Shown here: in pieces, positions 32,186-42,697 of the stretch
How the letters are laid out: every line of letters starts with the position of its first letter
How positions within the stretch are numbered: the stretch's first letter is position 1
Notes under the pieces: generated by a model
The model's input: only the letters and a program-made list of their open reading frames with translations
What the model was told of the DNA's origin: nothing
Databases searched by the model: none
DNA from: Streptomyces diastatochromogenes
GTDB lineage: Bacteria > Actinomycetota > Actinomycetes > Streptomycetales > Streptomycetaceae
DNA length: 64,000 bases
Direction: 5' to 3'
NCBI GenBank assembly: GCA_026913215.1
Contig: JAPTYK010000001.1
Span: forward strand, 1,364,001-1,428,000
Made by a program: the position numbers and the translations under genes

Positions 32186-32920
32186 GCAACAAGGTCGCCA
32201 TCGTCACCGGCGGCGCCTCCGGCATCGGCCGGGCCACCGCCGAGCTGTTCGCCGCCGAGGGCGCCGCCGTGGTCGTCGCCGACCTCGCGGACGCCGGCGG
32301 GACCGTCCGGGGATCGAGGCCGCCGGCGGCCGGGCGGTGGCGGTGCGGGCCGACGTCTCCGAGGAGGCCGACTGCGAGCGGATCGTCGCCACCGCGGTCG
32401 AGACCTTCGGCGGCCTGCACGTCCTGTTCAACAACGCCGGGATCATCCGGCGCCGCACCGCCCTGGAGACCTCCGTCGAGGAGTGGGACCGGGTGATGGC
32501 CGTCAACGTCCGCTCCGTCTACCTGATGTGCCGCTTCGCCGTCCCGGCGATGACGGAGGGCGGCTCGATCGTCAACACCGGCTCCGGCTGGGGGCTCAAG
32601 GGCGGCGGCAACGCGCTCTCCTACTGCGCCTCCAAGGCGCGGTCGTCAACATGACGCGCGCCCTGGCCATCGACCACGCCGCCGCCGGCATCCGGGTCAA
32701 CTCGGTCAACCCGGGCGACACCCTGACCCCGATGCTCCGCGACGAGGCCCGCCAGCTCCAGGAGGAGTGGGCGGCCTTCGAGAAGGACGCCGCCGACCGG
32801 CCGATGGGCCGGGCCGGGTCGCCCCGGGAGATCGCCGCCACCGTGCTCTTCCTCGCGAGCGACGCGAGCAGCTACATGACCGGCTCCGCCCTGGTCGTCG
32901 ACGGCGGCGGCCTCGCCTGA
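32173..32920 (+). CDS. short-chain dehydrogenase/reductase (two frame breaks)
   Basis: Classical SDR of about 250 residues. NAD(P) motif TGGASGIGRATAELF, NNAGII, the active-site Ser region NTGSGWG, catalytic YCASK and the terminal substrate loop SDASSYMTGSALVVDGGGLA. GAGGAG lies six bases before ATG 32173. Frame changes near 32311 and 32638. An Asp after strand 2 (VVADLAD) suggests NAD rather than NADP. It is likely to oxidise an alcohol or sugar intermediate of the operon's substrate. Confidence 0.88.
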
Positions 32921-32987
32921 CCCCGTACCCGTACCGCTCCCCCTCCCTCCCGCCCCTCATTCCTCACGAAAGCCCAGGAGGCACCCG

Positions 32988-34342
32988 TTGTCCGCTTTCA
33001 CGAGAAGGACCGCCCTCACGAGAAGGACCGCTCTCCCGAAAAGAACCGCCCTCACGAGAAGAACCGCCCTGCTCGCCCTCACGATGGCCCTCGCCACCAC
33101 CGTCTCCGCGTGCAGCGGCGCCGGCGCCGGGGCGGAGGGGAAGGACGGCAAGGTCACCCTGCGGTGGGCGACCTGGGGCTCGGCCGAGGACGCCGCGGTC
33201 TTCAAGGCGTTCACCGACGAGTTCTCCAGGAAGCACCCGGACATCACCCTCAAGCTGGAGCAGGTCTCCTCCTACGAGGACTACCACCCCAAGCTGATCA
33301 CCCAGTTCACCTCGAAGACCGCCCCCGACGTGGTCTACGTAGGCGACGACTACATCGGCAAGCTCGTCGCCGACGGCGTGCTCGCCCCGCTCGACGAGCA
33401 GCTCGCCGGACCGGCGAGCCGCAGCAGGCCCGAGGACTTCTTCGAGGGCATCTACGGCGGCGCGAAGAAGGACGGCGTCACCTACGGCGTCCCGAACGAC
33501 ACCAACCCCGAGGTCCTCTGGTTCGACAAGAAGGCCCTCGCCGAGGCCGGGATCACCGAGGACCCGGCCGCGCTGAACGCGGCCGGACGGTGGACCATGG
33601 CCACGTTCCTGGAGATGAACGCCAAGCTCAAGGCCGCCGGCAAGTACGGCTCCGTCTTCTGGAACTGGTACGGCGCCAACTACAGCATGGTCAACGGCTT
33701 CGGCGGCAAGGTCTGGGAGAACGGCAGGTTCGTCGCCCCTCCGACCCCAAGGCCCGGCAGGCGTTCAAGACCCTCGCCGACGGCTACCGGGACAAGACCT
33801 TCGCCTCCGCCGACCTGCTGCCCGAGGGCAACAGCGCCGGCACCCAGTTCATCAAGCACAAGGCGGGCTTCTACGCCGGCGGCCGCTGGGTCATCGAGAA
33901 CATCGACAAGGGCGGGTCCCGCGAGGGCTACGACGTCGTCCCCTTCCCCTCCGAGTCCGGCCGGCCGATCCCGGGCGCCGTCGCCGCCTCGTACCTGGCG
34001 ATCAACAAGGACAGCAAGCACCCGGAGGAGGCCTTCGCCTTCCTCACCGAGTTCGTGAGCAAGGAGGGCCAGAAGCTGCGGCTCAAGGGCGGCAGCGCCG
34101 TCCCCTCCGTCAAGGGCGCCGAGAATCTCGTGACCGACGGCGGCTACCCCGCGCACGCCAAGACCTTCCTCGACGTGCGCGACCACGGCTTCGCCAACTA
34201 CCCCGACGAGGTGGCCGTCCCGGGCCTGACCAAGGCGATCAACGACCAGCTGATGAAGATCTGGGAGGGCAAGGTCGGCTTCGACGAGGGCATGACCCAG
34301 CTCCAGACCCTCGTCGACGGCATGAAGGGCAAGCAGGGATGA
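32988..34342 (+). CDS. sugar ABC transporter substrate-binding lipoprotein (one frame break), TTG start
   Basis: Extracellular family 1 solute-binding protein, about 451 residues. It has a lipoprotein signal with lipobox VSAC, then VTLRWATWGSAEDAAVFKAF, APDVVYVGDDYIGKLVADGV, YGVPNDTNPEVLWFDKKALA and GGRWVIENIDKGGSREGYDV. The TTG at 32988 follows AGGAGG by seven bases. Its n-region is expanded by four copies of a six-residue repeat (TRRTAL). A base lost near 33738 shifts the frame in the middle. It delivers an oligosaccharide or glycoside to the permeases encoded next; the malF-type gene overlaps its stop (ATGA). Confidence 0.92.
33000..33071 (+). repeat. 18-bp tandem repeat, four copies, in a signal peptide
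   Basis: Four contiguous 18-bp units of the form ACGAGAAGGACCGCCCTC at 33000, 33018, 33036 and 33054 encode TRRTAL, TRRTAL, PKRTAL, TRRTAL in the basic n-region of the sugar-binding lipoprotein. Confidence 0.9.
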
Positions 34343-35304
34343 GCACCCTCACCCCGTCGACGGTCCGGCGGCGGAAGACCCCGCCGCCGGACCGGCCCCG
34401 CCGCCCCGGCCGCCGGCCGCGAGCCGCTCTGGCGGCGCCGCGACCGCCGGTGGGCCCTGCTCTTCCTCGCCCCCAGCTGCTCGGCCTGCTGGTCTTCCTG
34501 GTCGGCCCGCTCGGCTTCGCCGTCGTGCTCTCCTTCATGCGCTGGGACGGCCTCGGCGACTCCGCCTGGGTCGGCCTGGACAACTTCCGCGCCCTGCTGA
34601 CCGACCCGGAGTTCGGCCGCGCCGTCTGGAACACCGTCAAGATCGGTCTGATCACCGTCCCGGGCGGGCTCGCCCTGGCCCTGCTCATCGCGCTCGCCCT
34701 GCACAACGTCCGCGGCCGGACCCTCTACCGGGTGGTCTACTTCCTCCCGGTCGTGACCAGCTCCGTCGCGGTGTCGGTGATCTGGCAGATGATCCTCGGC
34801 GGCGGCGCCGACGGCATCCTCAACGGCACCGTGCACGACCTGCTCGGGATCACCCTGCCCGACTGGCTGGCCGACCCGGACTGGGTGGTCCTCGCCGTCG
34901 GCGTGGTGACGATCTGGTCCTCGCTCGGCCTCAACGTCGTCATCTTCCTGGCCGGGCTCTCCACCGTCCCGCCGAACCTGCTCGAAGCCGCGCGGATCGA
35001 CGGCGCCGGACCGTGGCAGACGCTCCGCTCGGTCACCCTCCCGCTGCTCTCCCCCACCGTCTTCTTCACCGTGGTGGTGTCGGTGATCAGCTCGTTCCAG
35101 GCCTTCGACCTCGTGTACGTCCTGGTCAACCCGGACCACAACGAGGGCGCCCAGACCATCGTCTACAAGGTCTACCAGCAGGGCTTCCGCGAGTTCCACT
35201 TCGGTCTGTCGAGCGCCGCCGCGCTGCTCCTGCTGCTGATGACCCTGCTGGTCACCGCGGTCCAGTTCAAGGCGCAGAAGCGCTTCGTCCACTACGAGTC
35301 CTGA
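34339..35304 (+). CDS. sugar ABC transporter permease, MalF/UgpA type (compensated frame breaks near the start)
   Basis: Six-helix inner-membrane permease. MSD-type EAA loop EAARIDGAGPWQTLRSVTLP for docking the ATPase; helices such as LLGLLVFLVGPLGFAVVLSF and VVYFLPVVTSSVAVSVIW. Residues about 25-45 read poorly (RRPRAALAAPRPP) because two one-base losses between about 34400 and 34470 cancel out; the other frame there gives REPLWRRRDRRWALLFLAPQ, the expected sequence. No ATPase gene is in the operon, so a shared MsiK-like ATPase is likely. Confidence 0.92.
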   Translation: MSTLTPSTVRRRKTPPPDRPRRPGRRPRAALAAPRPPVGPALPRPQLLGLLVFLVGPLGFAVVLSFMRWDGLGDSAWVGLDNFRALLTDPEFGRAVWNTVKIGLITVPGGLALALLIALALHNVRGRTLYRVVYFLPVVTSSVAVSVIWQMILGGGADGILNGTVHDLLGITLPDWLADPDWVVLAVGVVTIWSSLGLNVVIFLAGLSTVPPNLLEAARIDGAGPWQTLRSVTLPLLSPTVFFTVVVSVISSFQAFDLVYVLVNPDHNEGAQTIVYKVYQQGFREFHFGLSSAAALLLLLMTLLVTAVQFKAQKRFVHYES

Positions 35305-35313
35305 GGCGCCCCC

Positions 35314-36151
35314 ATGACCGTTCGGCACACGACCGCCCCCGGCCGGCTCCTCCTGCACACCGGCCTCGCCGCCGGCGGCCTGCTCATGCTGTTCCCGTTC
35401 GCCTGGATGGTCCTGACCTCCTTCAAGGGCGTCGGCCAGATGATCCACGACCCGCTGTCCTGGCTCCCTCCCCTGGCGCCCCCGGAACTACTCCGACGTG
35501 CTCGACGGGGTCCCGATCGGCCGGGCCTACTGGAACAGCCTCTACATCGCGGCGGTCACCGTCGCCGCCACCCTGCTCACCGGCGCGATGGCCGCGTACG
35601 CCTTCGCCCGGATACCGTTCCGCGGCTCGGGGCCGCTCTTCGGCCTCTTCCTCGCCACCCAGATGGTCCCGGCCCAGGTCACGATCGTGCCGCTGTACGT
35701 CATGCTGGCCAGGCTGCACCTGATCGACTCGCACCTGGCGCTGATCCTGCCCGCCGTCGCCAACCCCTTCGCGGTCTTCCTGCTGCGCCAGTTCATCCGG
35801 GCCGTCCCGGTCGAACTGGAGGAGGCGGCGCGGATCGACGGCGCCGGCCGCTGGACCGTCTTCTGGCGGATCGTCCTGCCCAACATCCGGCCCGGCCTGT
35901 GGACGCTCGGCATCATCGTCTTCCTGGCGAGCTGGAACAGCTACTTCTTCCCGCTGGTGTTCCTGAACACCTCGGAGCTCTTCACCGTCCCGCTGCTGCT
36001 CGACTCCTTCCACTCCCAGCGCGGCGGCATCGACTACGGACTCACCGCCGCGCTCTCCGCGATGACCGTGGTGCCGATGCTGATCGCCTTCCTGATCGGG
36101 CAACGCAAGATCCTCAACAGCATGGCCGCCTCGGGCCTGGGAGGACGCTGA
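35314..36151 (+). CDS. sugar ABC transporter permease, MalG/UgpE type (one frame break)
   Basis: Second permease, about 279 residues. N terminus LAAGGLLMLFPFAWMVLTSF, then YWNSLYIAAVTVAATLLTGA, ATQMVPAQVTIVPLYVMLAR, EAA loop EEAARIDGAGRWTVFWRIVL and a C terminus ILNSMAASGLGGR. A loss near 35485 splits the first periplasmic loop. The stop overlaps the next ATG by one base (TGATG). Paired with the MalF-type gene upstream. Confidence 0.92.
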
Positions 36152-37735
36152 TGTCCCCTTCGTACGACGTCGCGCTCGACCTGGTCGAGCGGCCGTTCAC
36201 CGACCGCGGCTCGCGGCTCCTCGTCACCGCCGGGCCGGACGGCCTGCGGGTCGCCGGGGCGGAGTACGAGACCCCGCTCGACGCGACCACCGCGCTCTCC
36301 GCGCTCGTCGTCCGCGACCCGGACGGACGGCCGCTGCCCGTCCGTTCGGCGACGCCCGTCGAGGTCGCCTTCGAGGGCGGGTGTCGCTGTTGTTCGCCGA
36401 CCCCGCGACCCTGGTGCTCGCCGGGCAGGGGCCTCGGCGTCCTGGCGGCTGCCCGACGGGACCGGGCGGACGCTCGCGCTCGACGGCTGCCACGTCCTGA
36501 CCGGTCCGCCGGGCGACTGGTCGGCCCCGGCCGTGCGCGCCGCCGCCGAGGCCCGCTGGACGGAGTGGTTCGCCCGCATGCCGCCGGTCCGGCCCGACCT
36601 CGCGGAACGCGCCCGGATGGCCTGGTGGACGCTGGCCGTCAACCTGCTGCCGATCGCCGGCCGCGAGGGGCTCGTCCCGTCCAAGTACGGCTACGTCGGC
36701 GTCTGGAACTGGGACGCCCTCTTCCACGCAGTCGCCCTGCGGCACGCCTCCCCGGCACTCGCCCGCGAGCAGATCCTGTTCTTCCTCGACCACCAGCTCC
36801 CGGACGGCCGGCTCCCCGACGTCGTCCACGACCACGGCGTGCTCGCCGACACCACCGACCTGCCCCGCGCGGACCACGCCCGGCTGGCCGAGCACGTCGG
36901 CAGCGCCAACGGCAACGGGCCCACCCGCGCGCCGGTGCCGGTGACCAAGCCGCCGCTGGCCGCCTGGGCGGTCTGGAAGGTCCACGAGACCGACCCGGAC
37001 ACCGGCTTCCTCGCCGCCGTCTATCCGGGGCTCGTCCGGGCGCACGCGTGGTGGTTCGCCGCTTCCGACCCGGACGGCGACGGCCTCCCCGAGTATCTGC
37101 ACCCCTACTCGTCCGGCCTCGACGACAGCCCGATCTGGGACCACGGCCCCCGCGCCGAGCCTCCGGACCTCAACTCCTACCTGGTCCTGGAGGCCGACCG
37201 GCTGGCCGACATCGCCGGGGCCCTCGGCCGTCCCGCCGAGGCCGCCCACTGGCGCTCGCGCGCCGCCGCGCACGCCGCGCTCCTGGTCGCCCGGCGCTGG
37301 GACGGGGCCCGTTTCACCACCCTGGCGGGCGGCGTCCCCGTCCCCGTCCGCACCGCGCTCGACCTCATGCCGCTGTTCACCGGTCGGCTGCCCGCCGGGG
37401 TCGCCGCGGCCCTGGAGCGGGACCTCCGCTCCCCCGCCTTCTGGGGCGAGCGCCCGGTCCCGACCGTGGCCTTCGACGACCCCGCCTTCGACCCGGACGC
37501 GATGTGGCGCGGCCCGGTCTGGCTCAACGTCAACTACCTCCTGGTGGAGGGCCTGCGCCGGTCCGGTTTCCCGGACACGGCCGCCGAGCTGCGCGAACGG
37601 ACCCTCGCCATGGTCCGCGACGCCGGCGGCCTCTACGAGTACTGGAACCCGCTGACCGGGGCCAGGGCCGCCCGCGCCACCTCGGGCTTCGGCTGGTCGG
37701 CCGCCCTCTTCCTGGACCTCGCCGCCGAGCGGTGA
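36151..37735 (+). CDS. MGH1-like (GH63/trehalase-type) glycosidase (frame breaks)
   Basis: Cytoplasmic (alpha/alpha)6-barrel glycoside hydrolase, about 528 residues. An N-terminal beta domain (residues 1-120) changes frame near 36380 and 36440; the barrel follows with YVGVWNWDALFHAVALRH, YSSGLDDSPIWDHG (general-acid Asp region) and AMWRGPVWLNVNYLLVEGLR, closing with GLYEYWNPLTGARA and TSGFGWSAALFLDL. These fit the mannosylglycerate/glucosylglycerate hydrolase-like group of GH63. It is the last gene of the operon. With GH42 it gives the operon two unrelated glycosidases, suggesting a mixed-linkage or decorated substrate. Confidence 0.83.
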
Positions 37736-37750
37736 CCGGCACGGGGGCGC

Positions 37751-39004
<1,254 letters not shown>

Positions 39005-39028
39005 GATCACTCTCCTGGGTGTACGCAG

Positions 39029-39060
39029 GACAGCCGGGCGCCTTGTGACGCCCGGCTGTC
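39029..39060 (-). terminator. hairpin terminator of the glnA4 operon
   Basis: GACAGCCGGGCG at 39029-39040 pairs perfectly with CGCCCGGCTGTC at 39049-39060 (12-bp arms, 8-nt loop), 26 bases beyond the stop of the last gene on this strand. Confidence 0.75.
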
Positions 39061-39085
39061 GGGTGGGGGGATTCGAGGTGAACGG

Positions 39086-39870
39086 TTAGAGCGGGGTCAC
39101 GTACGCGCCGGAGATCCCGCCGTCGACGAGGAAGTCGCTGGCGTTGACGAAGGAGGAGTCGTCGCTCGCGAGGAAGGCGACGGCGGCGGCGATCTCCTCG
39201 GCCTCGGCGAAGCGGCCGACGGGGATGTGGACGAGGCGGCGCGCGGCCCGCTCGGGGTCCTGGCGAACAGCTCCTGGAGGAGCGGGGTGTTGACCGGCCC
39301 CGGGCACAGGGCGTTGACGCGGATGCCCTCGCGGGCGAACTGGACGCCCAGCTCGCGGGACATGGCGAGGACGCCGCCCTTGGAGGCGGTGTACGAGATC
39401 TGGCTGGTGGCGGCGCCCATGATGGCGACGAAGGAGGCGGTGTTGATGATGGAGCCCTTGCCCTGGCGGCGCATGTAGGGCAGGGCGGCCTTGCAGCAGA
39501 GGTAGACGGAGGTGAGGTTGACGTCCTGGACGCGCTTCCAGGCCTCCAGGCCGGTCTCCAGGATGGAGTCGTCGTCGGGCGGCGAGATGCCGGCGTTGTT
39601 GAAGGCGATGTCGACGGAGCCGTAGGTGTCGAAGGCGGTCTTGAACAGCGCCTCGACCTGCTCGGGGTCGGTGACGTCGACCTGGACGAAGGTGCCGCCG
39701 ACCTCCTCGGCGGCGGCCTTGCCGACCCGCTCGTCGATGTCGGCGCAGACGACGTTGGCGCCCTCGGAGGCGAGGCGGCGGGCGGTGGCGAGGCCGATGC
39801 CGCTGCCCGCTCCGGTGATGACGGCGGTGCGGCCGACGAGACGGCGGCAGATGATCTCTTCGGTGGTCAT
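39086..39870 (-). CDS. SDR family oxidoreductase in the glnA4 operon (one frame break)
   Basis: Classical SDR, about 261 residues: TGAGSGIGLATARRLASEGA, NNAGIS, SIINTASFVAIMG, catalytic YTASKGG, and a terminal part DDSSFVNASDFLVDGGISGA that is out of frame after a lost A near 39262 (CAAGGA read as CAGGA). It carries an Asp (VVCADID), so NAD is likely. Often annotated as 3-oxoacyl-ACP reductase, but its place after glnA4 and an aldehyde dehydrogenase suggests a step in amine or amino-alcohol breakdown. Confidence 0.9.
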
Positions 39871-39875
39871 GCGGT

Positions 39876-41228
39876 TCAGGCCTCCGTGCTGAGGAAGACG
39901 TTCTTGGTTTCGGTGAAGGCGGTCAGGGCGTCGGGGCCGAGTTCGCGGCCGAGGCCGGACTGCTGGTAGCCGCCGAACGGGGTCCAGTAGCGGACGCTGG
40001 AGTGGGAGTTGACGGAGAGGTTGCCGGCGCGGACGGCGCGGGAGGCGCGCAGGGCGCGGCCGACGTCGCGGGTCCAGATGGAGCCGGAGAGGCCGTAGTC
40101 GGTGGCGTTGGCGAGGCGGATCGCGTCGGCCTCGTCCTCGAAGGGGAGGACGACGGCGACGGGTCCGAAGACCTCCTCGACGGCGCAGGGGGCGTCCTCG
40201 GGGAGCCCGGTGAGGACGGTCGGCGGGAACCAGAAGCCGGGGCCCTCGGGGGCCTTGCCCCGGATTCCTTCGAGGTCGTCGGTGACGTAGGAGCGGACGC
40301 GGTCGAGCTGGGCGCGGGAGATGAGGGGGCCCATCTGGGTGCGCTCGTCGAGCGGGTCGCCGACGACGATCTCCTCGATGGCGGGGGTGAGGAGCTCCAG
40401 GAAGCGGTCGTACGCGCTCCGCTGGACGAGGATGCGGGTGCGGGCGCAGCAGTCCTGGCCGCTGTTGTCGAGGAAGGCCATCGGGGCGGCTGCCGCGGCG
40501 GCCTCCAGGTCCGCGTCGGCGAAGACGATGTTGGGGCTCTTGCCGCCGAGTTCGAGGGTGACCCGCTTCACCTGGTCGGCGCACTTCGCCATGATCGACT
40601 TTCCGACCCGGGTGGAGCCGGTGAAGACGATCTTGGCGATGCCGGGGTGTTCGACGAGGGCGTTGCCCGCGACGGGGCCGGTGCCGGGCAGGACCTGGAA
40701 GAGGCCTTCGGGGAGGCCCGCCTCCAGGGCGAGTTCGGCGAGGCGGAGCGCGGTGAGGGGGGTGGTCTCGGCCGGCTTGAGGATCACGGCGTTGCCGGCG
40801 GCGAGGGCGGGCGCGGTGGCCCAGGCGGCGATCGGCATGGGGAAGTTCCAGGGGGCGATGACACCGACGACCCCGAGGGGTTCGAGGATCGTGATGTCGA
40901 GGCCGCCGGGGACGGGGATCTGGCGGCCGTTGAGGCGCTCGACTCCCCGGCGGCGTAGTCGAGCAGGTCGCGGACGTTGCCTGCCTCCCAGCGGGCGTTG
41001 CCGAGGGTGTGGCCGGCCTCGGTGACCTCCAGGCGGGCCAGTTCCTCGACGTGGTCGTCGACGACGGCGGCGAAGCGGCGGAGCAGCCGGGCCCGGTCGG
41101 CGGGCGCGGCGGCGGCCAGCCGCGCTGCGCGGCGGCGGCGCGGGTGACGGCCGCGTCGACGTCGGCGGGGTGGCGGCGGGGACGGTGGCGACGAGTTCCT
41201 CGGTCGCCGGGTTCAGTACCTGGAGCAA
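39876..41228 (-). CDS. aldehyde dehydrogenase family protein (frame breaks near the N terminus)
   Basis: NAD(P)-dependent aldehyde dehydrogenase, about 453 residues. Motifs: VVGVIAPWNFPM, KPAETTPLTALRLAELALEA, FTGSTRVGKSIM, catalytic Glu LELGGKSPN, catalytic Cys in SGQDCCARTR, and EVFGPVAVVLPFED. The first 90 residues wander between frames (near 41175, 41125 and 40950). Likely TTG start at 41228. In a gamma-glutamylation pathway this enzyme would oxidise the gamma-glutamyl aldehyde. It follows glnA4 by 15 bp on the same strand and precedes the SDR by 5 bp. Confidence 0.92.
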   Translation of the reverse strand: MLQVLNPATEELVATVPAATPPTSTRPSPAPPPRSAAGRRRARRPGPAAPPLRRRRRRPRRGTGPPGGHRGRPHPRQRPLGGRQRPRPARLRRRGVERLNGRQIPVPGGLDITILEPLGVVGVIAPWNFPMPIAAWATAPALAAGNAVILKPAETTPLTALRLAELALEAGLPEGLFQVLPGTGPVAGNALVEHPGIAKIVFTGSTRVGKSIMAKCADQVKRVTLELGGKSPNIVFADADLEAAAAAAPMAFLDNSGQDCCARTRILVQRSAYDRFLELLTPAIEEIVVGDPLDERTQMGPLISRAQLDRVRSYVTDDLEGIRGKAPEGPGFWFPPTVLTGLPEDAPCAVEEVFGPVAVVLPFEDEADAIRLANATDYGLSGSIWTRDVGRALRASRAVRAGNLSVNSHSSVRYWTPFGGYQQSGLGRELGPDALTAFTETKNVFLSTEA

Positions 41229-41243
41229 CTCTTCTCTCTTCTG

Positions 41244-42608
41244 TCACAGGCGTTCGAAGGAGCGGCGCAGCTCCCAGTCGGTCACCGCCGCGTCGAAGGC
41301 GTCGAGTTCGACGCGGGCCATGTTGCGGTAGTGGGCGACGACCTCGGCGCCGAAGGCGGCCTTGGCGATCTCGCTGGTCTCCCAGAGTTCGGCGGCCTCG
41401 CGCAGGGTGGTGGGGACGTGCGCGTACTCGGCGGTGTAGGCGTTCCCGGTGCAGGGCTCGGGCAGTTCGAGCCGCTGCTCGATGCCGTGCAGTCCGGCGG
41501 CGATCAGGCCGGCGACGGCGAGGTACGGGTTGACGTCGCCGCCGGGGAGGCGGTTCTCGAAGCGGGTGGAGCGGCCGTGGCCGACGACCCGGAGGGCGCA
41601 GGTGCGGTTGTCGTGGCCCCAGGCGACGGCGGTGGGCGCGAAGGAGCCGGGCTGGAACCGCTTGTAGGAGTTGATGTTGGGGGCGTAGAGCAGGGAGAAG
41701 TCGCGGAGGGCGGCGAGCTGTCCGGCGAGGAAGTGCCGCATGGTCGCGGACATGCCGTGCGGGTCGTCGCCCGCCATCACGTTGGTTCCCCCGGCGTCCT
41801 GGAGGGAGAGGTGGATGTGGCAGGAGTTGCCCTCGCGCTCGTTGTACTTCGCCATGAAGGTGAGCGAGCAGCCCTCCTGGGCGGCGATCTCCTTGGCGCC
41901 CGTCTTGTAGACGGCGTGCTGGTCGCAGGTGACGAGGGCCTCGTCGTACTTGAAGGCGATCTCGTGCTGTCCGGGGTTGCACTCGCCCTTGGCGGACTCC
42001 ACGGTGAGTCCGGCGCCGGTCATCTCGTTGCGGATGCGGCGCAGGAGCGGTTCGATGCGTCCGGTACCGAGGACGGAGTAGTCGATGTTGTACTGGTTGG
42101 CGGGGGTGAGGCCGCGGTAGTTCGCGTCCCAGGCCTGTTCGTAGCTGTCCTTGAAGACGATGAACTCCAGCTCGGTGCCGACGTGCGCGGTGAGTCCGAG
42201 CTCCGCGAGGCGCTCCAGCTGGCGGCGGAGGATCTGGCGGGGCGCGGCGACGACCGGGGTGCCGTCGGCCCAGGCGAGGTCGGCGGTCACCATGGCGGTG
42301 GCCTCGTTCCAGGGGAGGCGGCGGAGGGTGGTGAGGTCGGGGTGCATCGCGAAGTCGCCGTAGCCGCGGTCCCAGGAGGACATCTCGTAGCCGTCGACGG
42401 TGTTCATCTCGGTGTCGACGGCGAGGAGGTAGTTGCAGCCCTCGGTGCCGTGGCCGAGGACCTCGTCCAGGAAGAACGGTGCGGCGAACCGCTTGCCCTG
42501 GAGGCGTCCCTGCATGTCGGGGAAGGCCAGGACGACGGTGTCGATCTCGCCGCTCGCGACGAGGGCGCGGAGCTCCTCGACGGTGAGCGGGGGTGTGCGG
42601 TCTGCCAC
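41244..42608 (-). CDS. glnA4: GlnA4-type gamma-glutamylamide (ethanolamide) synthetase
   Basis: Intact 454-residue member of the glutamine synthetase family. Active-site pieces: HVGTELEFIVF, ECNPGQHEIAFKYDEAL, GNSCHIHLSLQD (ATP/His), VVGHGRSTRFENRLPGGDVN. It joins glutamate and an amine using ATP; the S. coelicolor homologue GlnA4 makes gamma-glutamylethanolamide. The identification rests on sequence type plus its setting: aldehyde dehydrogenase and SDR downstream, a FadR-type regulator divergent, and an ethanolamine-type permease and a gamma-glutamyl hydrolase beyond. GTG start at 42608 behind GGAGGAG. Confidence 0.85.
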   Translation of the reverse strand: MADRTPPLTVEELRALVASGEIDTVVLAFPDMQGRLQGKRFAAPFFLDEVLGHGTEGCNYLLAVDTEMNTVDGYEMSSWDRGYGDFAMHPDLTTLRRLPWNEATAMVTADLAWADGTPVVAAPRQILRRQLERLAELGLTAHVGTELEFIVFKDSYEQAWDANYRGLTPANQYNIDYSVLGTGRIEPLLRRIRNEMTGAGLTVESAKGECNPGQHEIAFKYDEALVTCDQHAVYKTGAKEIAAQEGCSLTFMAKYNEREGNSCHIHLSLQDAGGTNVMAGDDPHGMSATMRHFLAGQLAALRDFSLLYAPNINSYKRFQPGSFAPTAVAWGHDNRTCALRVVGHGRSTRFENRLPGGDVNPYLAVAGLIAAGLHGIEQRLELPEPCTGNAYTAEYAHVPTTLREAAELWETSEIAKAAFGAEVVAHYRNMARVELDAFDAAVTDWELRRSFERL

Positions 42609-42697
42609 GGGATTGCTCCTCCTTCGGCCTGCCGGGAGCCATAAGGTATTGCGGAAGACCATTGCTTGGGAAGGTCCTTGAGAGAGGAAACGAGAAC
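42609..42697. promoter_or_regulatory. divergent control region glnA4 / FadR-type regulator
   Basis: The 89-bp gap holds three ATTGC elements, at 42612, 42648 and 42661 (the last two 13 bp apart: ATTGCGGAAG and ATTGCTTGGGAAG). It also holds an ATAAGGTATT patch (42641-42650) that is AT-rich compared with the surroundings. These are candidate operator and promoter elements for the regulator encoded to the right. Confidence 0.4.
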
